DNA from: Eggerthella sp. CAG:368
GTDB lineage: Bacteria; Actinomycetota; Coriobacteriia; Coriobacteriales; Eggerthellaceae
Length of the DNA: 8,040 bases
Direction: 5' to 3'
Assembly: GCA_000434775.1 (NCBI GenBank)
Contig: FR895466.1
Location: 6,404 to 14,443 of the forward strand
Part shown: one piece after another, positions 1-5,467 of the stretch
How positions within the stretch are numbered: the stretch's first letter is position 1
Layout: the number at the start of each line of letters is the position of its first letter
Program-made: the position numbers and the translations under genes
The notes under the pieces: generated by a model
The model's input: only the letters and a program-made list of their open reading frames with translations
What the model was told of the DNA's origin: nothing
Databases searched by the model: none

Positions 1-16
1 CCTGTCGTCCCGACCA
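1..16 (+). tRNA. 3' end of a tRNA, probably tRNA-Pro (cut by window edge)
   Basis: The first 16 bases look like the end of a tRNA: CCTGT as the 3' strand of the T-stem, CGTCCCG as the 3' acceptor strand, discriminator A, then encoded CCA at 14-16. An acceptor beginning CGGGA with a CCCG-A-CCA end is typical of bacterial tRNA-Pro, but the anticodon lies outside the window. Seven T residues separate it from the next tRNA, so the two are probably cut from one transcript. The tRNA tail is well supported by its form; the Pro identity is inferred. Confidence 0.6.
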
Positions 17-23
17 TTTTTTT

Positions 24-97
24 GCGGGTGTAGTTCAATGGTAGAACTCCAGCCTTCCAAGCTGGTCACGCGAGTTCGATTCTCGTCACCCGCTCCA
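24..97 (+). tRNA. tRNA-Gly (anticodon TCC)
   Basis: This is a complete cloverleaf. The acceptor GCGGGTG (24-30) pairs with CACCCGC (87-93). The D-stem is GTTC/GAAC. The anticodon stem CCAGC/GCTGG encloses the loop CTTCCAA, with anticodon TCC at 56-58, which reads GGA and GGG glycine codons. The T-arm GCGAG/CTCGT encloses TTCGATT. The discriminator is T94 and CCA is encoded at 95-97. It follows another tRNA end by 7 bases and is followed by an intrinsic terminator, so it is the last gene of a tRNA transcript. Confidence 0.97.
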
Positions 98-105
98 TGA
101 ATTTT

Positions 106-131
106 AAGTCGTTCTGCTGAGCGACTTTTTT
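106..131 (+). terminator. Rho-independent terminator after tRNA-Gly
   Basis: AAGTCG (106-111) pairs with CGACTT (122-127) around a 10-base loop, and the stem runs into an uninterrupted T tract followed by TATTTTATT. It begins 8 bases after the tRNA CCA end and closes the tRNA transcript. Confidence 0.8.
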
Positions 132-148
132 ATTTTATTCGTTTCTTT

Positions 149-191
149 TTACGGGTTTTTATCTACGGATTTATTCTCTACAGACCCGTAA
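149..191. repeat. 8-bp inverted repeat between tRNA-Gly and lysR
   Basis: TTACGGGT (149-156) is perfectly complementary to ACCCGTAA (184-191), with 27 bases between. It lies downstream of the convergently oriented LysR gene, so it could help 3' end formation, but neither strand has a clear T tract right after the stem and the loop is long. It is reported as a repeat, not a terminator. Confidence 0.3.
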
Positions 192-242
192 CTCGCGCTC
201 TAAGCCGTTTCTTAAGGCTGTCCTTTAATTCATGTTCGGATG

Positions 243-1148
243 TTAGCGCACAGGCACCTTGGCGGTGGGGAAATGATACGACGACATAAAAGTGATGAAG
301 TCGCGAAGGAGCTGCGACTTCTCTCCCTGTTTCTTGGAGAGTAAATATACCTTATGAAAATCTTTCGGAGCTTCTTTAACGGGAATAAATACCACTTCAT
401 CGAAGGCTTTTACCAAGAAGGAATAACACAGCAGAGAAACATCATCTTTGTTTGAAGTTACCAGCGAGGAGAGGGTAATTTCGTCATTGTAGGCAAACTC
501 AATATCATATTTTCGCGAACCGAGAACCTCCATGAGTTCTGCCGCCACAATACTCGATTTTTTATAGGTAAGAATGTGATAACCCTCAAGTTCATCGAGT
601 GAGATTTCTTTTTTAGAAGCCAAAGGGTGATCTTTGTTTACTGCGACAGCAAGCTCCTGAGCCCAACAGGGAACAGAAATAAGATCAGGATCGGGTTCTG
701 TTTGTCCAGCAAAAACTACATCGAGCTTATCTGCCTTTAAGTCTCTTGTAAGACTTGGGGTAAAGCCTTGGGTGATATTGATTTGGATGGGAGCACCATA
801 TTCCTCATGGAACGCACGAATGGCTTCGGACCAGTATTTTCCTTGCATAGCATAAAGTGTTCCCAGATTAATTTGCCCATTAATCATGCCGGCGTATTCA
901 TGAACTGCTGTAATACCCCTTTCGATGTTTTGAAGAGCAATACAAACATAGTGATAAAACTGTTTACCGCAGGGCGTTAAAAGAATCTGATTGTTCTTAC
1001 GCTCGAAAAGGGGAGTGCCAAGCTCTTTTTCGAGGGAGGAAATTGCTACCGATAGAGTAGGCTGTGCTATGTAAAGCTCAGCTGCTGCCTTGGTGTAGTG
1101 CTTTACCTCTGCGAGCTTTTTAAAATACGTCAAATGCGACAAATTCAC
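243..1148 (-). CDS. LysR-family transcriptional regulator
   Basis: This is a 301-residue DNA-binding regulator of the usual LysR length. An N-terminal winged helix-turn-helix (about residues 1-61) shows the family pattern: TKAAAELYIAQPTLSVAISSLEKELG, then PLFER and a LTPCGKQF end. A linker helix follows (about 62-88), then a periplasmic-binding-like effector domain (about 90-290). The start is GTG at 1146-1148, supported by a GAGGGG Shine-Dalgarno five bases upstream. It is the third minus-strand gene after the quinate/shikimate-type dehydrogenase and the Gfo/Idh/MocA oxidoreductase. A 381-bp gap containing a terminator and a candidate promoter separates it from them, so it is probably transcribed on its own. 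LysR regulators often control adjacent catabolic genes in response to a pathway compound, so these two enzymes are the obvious targets; that is inference. The family call is firm, the effector is unknown. Confidence 0.93.
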   Translation of the reverse strand: MNLSHLTYFKKLAEVKHYTKAAAELYIAQPTLSVAISSLEKELGTPLFERKNNQILLTPCGKQFYHYVCIALQNIERGITAVHEYAGMINGQINLGTLYAMQGKYWSEAIRAFHEEYGAPIQINITQGFTPSLTRDLKADKLDVVFAGQTEPDPDLISVPCWAQELAVAVNKDHPLASKKEISLDELEGYHILTYKKSSIVAAELMEVLGSRKYDIEFAYNDEITLSSLVTSNKDDVSLLCYSFLVKAFDEVVFIPVKEAPKDFHKVYLLSKKQGEKSQLLRDFITFMSSYHFPTAKVPVR

Positions 1149-1196
1149 GATTGCCCCTCACGAATACACAAGAATTGCCCTATAGCTTATTTCTTG

Positions 1197-1221
1197 ATGG
1201 CTTTGTGCTCTACAAAGCCAT
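1197..1221. promoter_or_regulatory. Perfect 10-bp inverted repeat, LysR-box-like, in the lysR leader
   Basis: ATGGCTTTGT (1197-1206) and ACAAAGCCAT (1212-1221) are perfect inverted repeats around 5 bases. The core TTTGT-N5-ACAAA contains the T-N11-A pattern typical of LysR-regulator binding sites. It sits about 50 bases before the lysR start codon and just downstream of a candidate promoter, where binding could repress lysR itself. No T tract follows on either strand, so it is not a terminator. It could equally be a stable RNA hairpin in the 5' leader. Confidence 0.45.
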
Positions 1222-1235
1222 ATTGTATCAATGAG

Positions 1236-1265
1236 TTTATACGCGTGCGAAAGTGAAGTTTACAA
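1236..1265 (-). promoter_or_regulatory. Candidate sigma-70-type promoter of lysR
   Basis: Read on the minus strand there is TTGTAA (1260-1265) and, 18 bases on, TATAAA (1236-1241), matching 4/6 and 5/6 of the housekeeping consensus. The predicted start would give a leader of about 80 bases containing the inverted repeat at 1197-1221. This is a pattern match only. Confidence 0.4.
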
Positions 1266-1339
1266 AGAAGCTAAATTCAATAGGAAATCGCTCTTTTGAA
1301 ACGGTATGGATCCCGACTTGATATTTTGCTTAAAGGGTG

Positions 1340-1351
1340 GTTATCGATAAC
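1340..1351. repeat. 12-bp perfect palindrome GTTATCGATAAC
   Basis: A self-complementary 12-mer lies in the otherwise featureless part of the gap between the oxidoreductase terminator and the lysR promoter (about 1266-1454). It could be a dimeric regulator site or chance. I see no gene in this stretch. Confidence 0.25.
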
Positions 1352-1454
1352 TTAGTTGAGATCTTAACCCCATCAAGACACTTCCTAGTAGAAACTCTTT
1401 TATGGTCCCTCTAATAACTACCTTGGAAGAGGCGTTTCAATATCTTGCCAATGA

Positions 1455-1483
1455 AAAGGGAGTCCAAAAAATGAACTCCCTTT
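1455..1483 (-). terminator. Terminator-like hairpin after the Gfo/Idh/MocA gene
   Basis: AAAGGGAGT (1455-1463) pairs perfectly with ACTCCCTTT (1475-1483) around an 11-base loop. On the minus strand the stem ends in four T residues (TTTTC). It lies about 47 bases past the oxidoreductase stop codon, the right place to end that transcript before lysR. Confidence 0.7.
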
Positions 1484-1529
1484 CCGCTGTATTGAAGTAA
1501 AGGAAAAGTGTGCAGTGTTACATCTGCAA

Positions 1530-2576
1530 TTAGTCGATATCAACGATCTGTTTGGTTTCTGCTGATTCAAGAATTGCGTTGATAACTTTAAGCGTTGCGA
1601 TTCCATCTTCCCCTGTGCAACGCGGCTTGGTCTCACGACCAGTGCAAAGATCAACGAAGTGTTCCAACTCGGCAGTCATCGGATCGTTCTTTTCGATATC
1701 GAAATGCTCCTTGTGTAATTCTTCTCCCCAACCATAATGGTCATCATCAGTATAACTGTAGAAGTCCATGTTGGGAAAGCCCAAAGAGCCTTTTGTGCCG
1801 AAGAATTTCAGACTGTTTTCACCGGGGCACCATTTGAAGAAGTGGTTTTCTTCTGCTGCGAGGTCGTAGTTCCAAGGCCCTGGTGTGCCGTCTGAGAGAA
1901 AATACGTTGCGGTAACGCCTTCGTCGAATTCAAAAACAACCGATACGGAATCTTCGATTTCGTTGCCACGAATGTTGTTACGTGCGGCGGCATATACGCG
2001 GTTAACGGTCATGCCAGTCGTGTAATTAAGGTCGTCAACATCATGGATTGCATTAATCAAGAGTGGACCGCCACCCTTTTTGGTGTGCCACTCAACATCA
2101 TAGTAAGAGAAAGGTTTTGCGATGGCATAGGTTCCTTGCACGCCAACAAGCTTACCGAGTTTGCCAGACTCAATGAAGTCGCGCAAGAAGAGATACTTAG
2201 AAGATGAACGGCGATGGTGGCCAATGAGGAGTTTTGCATCGGCTTCGTCGCACATCTTGATGATTTCTTCAGCTTCTTCAACGGTATTAGCAATAGGCTT
2301 TTCAAGCAGAATGTTCTTAATGCCTGCATCAAGGCATGCACGTGTTGATGCTACGTGGAGTCCATTTGGAAGAGCGATTGCTACTGCATCAAGGGGGACT
2401 TCCTTCAAAAGGTCGTTGTAGTCTGCATACAGAGGCACGTTAAGTTCCTTAGCAACGTCTTCTGCTTGCTGACCAAAGCCGGCAACAGCAACAAGATCTA
2501 GTTCAGGATTTGCAACAGCGTCACGAGCTATTTTTGAACCCTGGTTCAGTCCAAATACGGCGAATTTGATTCCCAT
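1530..2576 (-). CDS. Gfo/Idh/MocA-family NAD(P)-dependent oxidoreductase
   Basis: This 348-residue dehydrogenase has the usual family length. The N-terminal Rossmann fold (about 1-120) begins IKFAVFGLNQGSKIA, a departure from the common GxGxxG. It includes the family EKP motif at 92-94, whose lysine is normally catalytic. The C-terminal alpha/beta substrate domain holds GGG at 168-170 and an HxxD motif at H178-D181. The usual D and G four and two residues before that histidine are I174 and A176, so this is a divergent subgroup. The ATG start is supported by AGGGAGAG just upstream. Family members oxidise or reduce sugars, inositols and other cyclic polyols. Lying 103 bases after a YdiB/AroE-type dehydrogenase, it probably acts on a related cyclic hydroxy-acid or polyol, but the substrate cannot be read from sequence. 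A terminator-like hairpin separates the two genes, so expression may be partly uncoupled. Confidence 0.9.
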   Translation of the reverse strand: MGIKFAVFGLNQGSKIARDAVANPELDLVAVAGFGQQAEDVAKELNVPLYADYNDLLKEVPLDAVAIALPNGLHVASTRACLDAGIKNILLEKPIANTVEEAEEIIKMCDEADAKLLIGHHRRSSSKYLFLRDFIESGKLGKLVGVQGTYAIAKPFSYYDVEWHTKKGGGPLLINAIHDVDDLNYTTGMTVNRVYAAARNNIRGNEIEDSVSVVFEFDEGVTATYFLSDGTPGPWNYDLAAEENHFFKWCPGENSLKFFGTKGSLGFPNMDFYSYTDDDHYGWGEELHKEHFDIEKNDPMTAELEHFVDLCTGRETKPRCTGEDGIATLKVINAILESAETKQIVDID

Positions 2577-2642
2577 TTTTCTCTCCCTTTTACTAATAAA
2601 AAATATGTATACGGTTGCTCATAGAGCGAATAGGTTAAAAGG

Positions 2643-2670
2643 TGCACCGTGAGTAAGGGTTCACGGTGCA
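2643..2670 (-). terminator. Terminator/attenuator hairpin between aroE-like gene and oxidoreductase gene
   Basis: TGCACCGTGA (2643-2652) and TCACGGTGCA (2661-2670) form a perfect 10-bp stem with an 8-base loop. On the minus strand it is followed by CC and then TTTT. It begins about 10 bases after the stop codon of the upstream dehydrogenase. The strong stem but short, offset T tract suggests partial termination or 3' end protection that lowers expression of the next gene. Confidence 0.65.
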
Positions 2671-2679
2671 GAATAAGGC

Positions 2680-3549
2680 CTACTTAAAGTACTTTTCTTC
2701 AATGAGGTCGGTTGGCATTTCTTTGCCAGTCCAAATATCTTCACCGATTGCTGCCTGCCACAAAAGCATGCCAAGACCAGGAAGAGTCTTTAGACCTTTC
2801 GCTTCGGCATCTTTAAGAAGCTTGGTTTTGCGTGGGTTATATACCGTGTCTGCCAAAGCGAGGCCATCTACCATGAACTCAGCTGGGAGGGTGCTGGCAT
2901 CCTCGTTGCCTTCCATACCAACGCTTGTTGCGTTAACGAAAAGAACTGATTCTGCTACGGATTGCTTGAGCGATTCCTGGTCGCCAAGATCGATAAGACG
3001 CATCTTGCAGCCTGTTTTCTCTGCGATTCCTGCGATGCGTTCGGCAGTTCTATCGAAAAACTTATCATGAATATTGTAGATATCAATTTCTGCAACGCCA
3101 TCAAGAGCTGCCTGAGTGAAAATTGCAGAACCAGCACCGCCGGCACCTACGATAGTCATTTTTTTGCCAATGATGTCAACATCGTTTTCTTTAACATTGC
3201 GCATAAAGCCTGCGCCGTCAGTGTTGTGTCCAATGGATTTTCCGTCTGTGATAACAACGGTATTGACTGCACCCATGAGTTCAGCCGCAGGGGAGAGTTC
3301 GTCAAGATATTGGCCAATCATTGTTTTATGAGGCATGGTCACGTTGTAGCCTGCAAAGCCAAGAGTTTTTAGGCCAACAACGGCGTCTTTTAATTCTTCT
3401 GGTTGAACGTCATAGGCAAGATAGATGTAGTCGAGCCCAAGATGCTCAAATGAAGTGTTGTGCATTGCTGGAGACATCGAATGTTCTACAGGTGTTCCGA
3501 TAAGTGCGATTGTTTTTGTGTGCCCAGATACACGATCAGTTTGTCCCAT
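2680..3549 (-). CDS. ydiB: Quinate/shikimate dehydrogenase, YdiB-like AroE paralog
   Basis: This 289-residue protein catalyses NAD(P)-dependent interconversion of shikimate and 3-dehydroshikimate, and in the YdiB subgroup also quinate and 3-dehydroquinate. Visible motifs are the substrate serines in EHSMSPAMHN (S24, S26), NVTMPHK with catalytic K75, AVNT (N96), NTDG with catalytic D111, the nucleotide loop GAGGAG (135-140), NATSVGM (206-212), YNP (237-239) and GMLLWQA (260-266). The stretch after the nucleotide loop (YNIHDKFFDRT, then EKTGC and DLGDQ) resembles E. coli YdiB (NRRDEFFDKA, ENTDC, DLADQ as I recall it) rather than AroE, which usually has NRT and is near 272 residues. The ATG start has AGAGGAAGGGG immediately upstream. 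No other shikimate-pathway gene is nearby, and it sits with a Gfo/Idh/MocA enzyme and a LysR regulator, so a catabolic or accessory role is more likely than aromatic biosynthesis. The enzyme family is certain; the YdiB subgroup is likely. Confidence 0.88.
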   Translation of the reverse strand: MGQTDRVSGHTKTIALIGTPVEHSMSPAMHNTSFEHLGLDYIYLAYDVQPEELKDAVVGLKTLGFAGYNVTMPHKTMIGQYLDELSPAAELMGAVNTVVITDGKSIGHNTDGAGFMRNVKENDVDIIGKKMTIVGAGGAGSAIFTQAALDGVAEIDIYNIHDKFFDRTAERIAGIAEKTGCKMRLIDLGDQESLKQSVAESVLFVNATSVGMEGNEDASTLPAEFMVDGLALADTVYNPRKTKLLKDAEAKGLKTLPGLGMLLWQAAIGEDIWTGKEMPTDLIEEKYFK

Positions 3550-3908
3550 GATTCCCCTTCCTCTGTTTTATAACATGTTCATATCGTCATCGTTTTTGTT
3601 GCTCTTGTCCAATAGAGAACTCTGGGGAATGGAGATGTTTTATTAGTTTTTATAATAACTGCACGTCAAAGGTATTGTCTGAGTGTCTTTATTCTTTGAG
3701 GCGTGAGGGGAGGCATACTTATATTTGGTATGGGTTCTGTCCGTGGTCCTTAATGTAATTGGCGCGATTGGTTGGGATGTTTGGCTGTTTGGTGGTTATA
3801 TTGAGAGCGTTTTCAATGTTGATTGTAGGGTGCTATTTGAAGTGAGCGTTTTTGGTAAATCAGCAGTGGAATAAAGCGGGGAAAGTGGTTATAATTTATG
3901 AGCTATGC
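3550..3908. other. 359-bp intergenic region without a gene, strongly G-rich on the plus strand
   Basis: This separates the divergent aroE-like gene and tRNA-Arg. The left part should hold the minus-strand aroE promoter; I see only weak candidates there (for example TTGACG followed 18 bases on by TAATAA, read from about 3670). From about 3720 to 3900 the plus strand has roughly four times as many G as C by hand count, unlike the rest of the window. No convincing open frame with a ribosome-binding site is present. A degraded sequence or an unrecognised RNA cannot be excluded. Confidence 0.5.
3867..3895 (+). promoter_or_regulatory. Candidate tRNA-Arg promoter
   Basis: A perfect TATAAT (3890-3895) lies 13 bases before the tRNA 5' end. 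A weak -35-like TGGAAT (3867-3872) stands 17 bases upstream of it. The position fits a short-leader tRNA transcript starting near 3902. Confidence 0.55.
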
Positions 3909-3985
3909 GCCTCCATAGCTCAGCTGGATAGAGCAGTGGACTTCTAATCCAAAGGTCGCAGGTTCGAATCCTGCTGGGGGCGCCA
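3909..3985 (+). tRNA. tRNA-Arg (anticodon TCT)
   Basis: The acceptor GCCTCCA (3909-3915) pairs with TGGGGGC (3975-3981) with one T-G wobble. The D-arm is GCTC/GAGC. The anticodon loop CTTCTAA carries TCT at 3943-3945, reading AGA and AGG. The T-arm GCAGG-TTCGAAT-CCTGC is perfect. The discriminator is G3982 and CCA is encoded at 3983-3985. The outermost pair of the anticodon stem (G with A) does not pair, a minor irregularity. It has its own promoter and terminator. The gene is followed by short direct repeats, of interest because tRNA 3' ends often serve as integration sites. Confidence 0.96.
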
Positions 3986-3997
3986 TGTTACAACCTT

Positions 3998-4027
3998 ATG
4001 ACCTGGGCTTTTGCTTGGGTCATTTTT
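3998..4027 (+). terminator. Rho-independent terminator after tRNA-Arg
   Basis: ATGACC (3998-4003) pairs with GGTCAT (4018-4023), extended inward by wobble pairs between TGGGC and CTTG. The stem leads directly into TTTTTATTT. It starts 13 bases after the tRNA CCA. Confidence 0.8.
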
Positions 4028-4029
4028 AT

Positions 4030-4086
4030 TTGTCCATAAGTTTTTATGAAGCTTGTCCATATCTTGTCCATAAGCGTTTTTAAGAA
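4030..4086 (+). repeat. Three direct repeats of TTGTCCATA downstream of tRNA-Arg
   Basis: TTGTCCATA occurs at 4030-4038, 4053-4061 and 4064-4072. The first and third copies extend to TTGTCCATAAG and continue alike (TTTTTATGAA against CGTTTTTAAGAA), so a 21-23-bp unit is repeated about 34 bp apart with a partial copy between. Short direct repeats just past a tRNA 3' end resemble integrase arm sites or an integration scar, but no integrase or second copy of the tRNA end lies in the window. Confidence 0.6.
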
Positions 4087-4101
4087 TTGATCAAATCAAG
4101 C

Positions 4102-4130
4102 AAAAGGGGAGTGATCAGCTCCCCTTTTTT
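4102..4130. terminator. Bidirectional terminator overlapping the histidine kinase stop codon
   Basis: AAAAGGGGAG (4102-4111) pairs perfectly with CTCCCCTTTT (4119-4128) around the loop TGATCAG. The minus strand ends in TTTT and the plus strand in six T residues, so it can terminate transcripts from either side. The stop codon of the minus-strand kinase gene (4115-4117) lies inside the loop, and one arm encodes its final codons. Confidence 0.85.
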
Positions 4131-5467
4131 GTACTGGAATTCTTATTAATTCGCTTAGGTAAAATTACGCTGAAGCGCGTTCCTTTTCCAACCTCACTCT
4201 TAACCTTAATTGTGCCTTGAGCGCGATCTACGGCGTGGCGAACCAGAGAAAGGCCAAGCCCTGTTCCGCCCACTTCGCGGCTGCGTGCTTTATCAACGCG
4301 GTAAAAACGTTCGAAAATGCGTGCCTGATCTGCCTGAGGAATACCTATACCAGTATCTTCCACGGTAACTAAAATGTCTTTTACGTGCACTTCAAGCGAA
4401 ATAGTTATACAGCCTTTATCGGTGTACATAATGGCGTTTTCGATGAGATTATCGAAAATCAATGAAGCATCAGAAGGCTCCATGCTGACGTAGCAGTTAT
4501 CGGTAGAGGAAGATTTATCAGTAAAGGTAATGTTGAGACCTTTGTCTTCCGCTTGATTCTTGTGGGTAACATAGCTGGTAACAAGCGTGCTATGAAGGTC
4601 TGCACGAGGACTACTGCTAGGTTTTTCTTGGGATTCCAGGCGAGAAAGGTCAAGTAGATCAACAACTAAACGCTGAAGGCGTTCCGATTCGTTGTCGAGG
4701 CGTTCGGTAAACAACGCTAACGTTTTAGTATCGTTCATTTCTGCTGCGTCTTGGATTGCCTCTGATAATAACCGGATTCCCGCAACGGGAGTTTTCAATT
4801 CGTGGCTTGCATTAGCAACAAAATCGGTACGCACCCGTTCAAGAGCTTTAATGGGAGTTACGCTTCGCTTTATGGAAAGAAGCGCAATTACAACAGCGAT
4901 AGCAACACCAAGAGCCACCAAAATGAGCGCAGTATATTTAACGCTATCGGTCATGATCTGGATAGAGCTCAAAGGTTCACTGAGGCGCACCACAACCTCT
5001 TGTCCTTGATACGTTGATGAAAGGGCTACGTATAAACGCGTTTGACCGTCGCTTGAACTTTCACGTTGTGAAATACCCACATTGCCTTTTAATGCTTCCT
5101 GTACTTCTTCGCGTTGAAGGTGGTTTTCGAGGTTTTGTGGGTCGATGTTTGAATCCGCAAGTACGTTTCCGTCATGGGTTATGATCGAAAGCCTTAAATC
5201 AGAGTTTTCAGTTGCATCGGTAACCAGGCCGTTTAGGTTGTCGGTGTTTTCGATGGCTTCAGCATATGCTTTTGCCGTAATGGTAAGTGTGTTAGTTTGC
5301 TGCTGAATTATTTGCGTGTTTACGGGTGAAAAAACAAACACCATCCAGCACACTACAAACACCAGCACAATGGCAAAATAGCTCCCTGCGAGCCAGAAAC
5401 GCCACGGTTTATTAGAGTTTGAGTTTGATGAGCGCTCCTGGTTGTTAAGAAATCTCATAAGGAGCAT
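4115..5467 (-). CDS. phoR: PhoR-like membrane sensor histidine kinase
   Basis: This 450-residue two-component kinase has a transmembrane segment at about 28-47, an extracytoplasmic region of about 130 residues, and a second transmembrane segment at about 178-198. A HisKA domain carries FVANASHELKTP with phospho-accepting H222. The HATPase domain shows the N box (N340, N344 in DNLIENAIMY), DTGIGI (371-376), FERFYR (385-390) and GGTGLGLS (400-407). Only about 20 residues separate the second membrane helix from the H box, so there is no room for a normal HAMP or PAS domain. The ATG at 5465-5467 has AAAGAAAG before it and overlaps the regulator gene by 23 bases; the other ATG at 5456-5458 has no ribosome-binding site. 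Translational coupling with the regulator is likely. The gene pair is divergent from pstS-pstC, which points to phosphate sensing; the assignment rests on that context and on PhoR-type motifs. Confidence 0.85.
   Translation of the reverse strand: MLLMRFLNNQERSSNSNSNKPWRFWLAGSYFAIVLVFVVCWMVFVFSPVNTQIIQQQTNTLTITAKAYAEAIENTDNLNGLVTDATENSDLRLSIITHDGNVLADSNIDPQNLENHLQREEVQEALKGNVGISQRESSSDGQTRLYVALSSTYQGQEVVVRLSEPLSSIQIMTDSVKYTALILVALGVAIAVVIALLSIKRSVTPIKALERVRTDFVANASHELKTPVAGIRLLSEAIQDAAEMNDTKTLALFTERLDNESERLQRLVVDLLDLSRLESQEKPSSSPRADLHSTLVTSYVTHKNQAEDKGLNITFTDKSSSTDNCYVSMEPSDASLIFDNLIENAIMYTDKGCITISLEVHVKDILVTVEDTGIGIPQADQARIFERFYRVDKARSREVGGTGLGLSLVRHAVDRAQGTIKVKSEVGKGTRFSVILPKRINKNSSTKKGS

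Noticed and set aside
149..191. Terminator for lysR
   Set aside because: The 8-bp inverted repeat has a 27-base loop and no T tract on the minus strand, so I kept it only as a repeat.
2666..3372. Long plus-strand open frames opposite the aroE-like gene
   Set aside because: The minus strand in the same interval encodes a full dehydrogenase with all active-site motifs. The plus-strand frames have Arg/Ser-rich composition, no recognisable motif and no ribosome-binding site.
3779..3847. Small hydrophobic 22-codon frame beginning MFGCLVVILRAF
   Set aside because: It lacks a good Shine-Dalgarno and has no adjacent toxin-antitoxin or leader context. In T- and G-rich DNA such hydrophobic frames arise easily.
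4030..4086. CRISPR array or iteron origin
   Set aside because: Only three 9-bp repeats at unequal spacing (23 and 11 bp) are present, with no spacer structure, no cas or rep gene, and an AT-rich context explained by flanking terminators.
5456..5458. Alternative downstream ATG start for the histidine kinase
   Set aside because: It has no purine-rich ribosome-binding site at a proper distance, whereas the ATG at 5465-5467 follows AAAGAAAG. The difference is only three residues, so it does not affect the function call.
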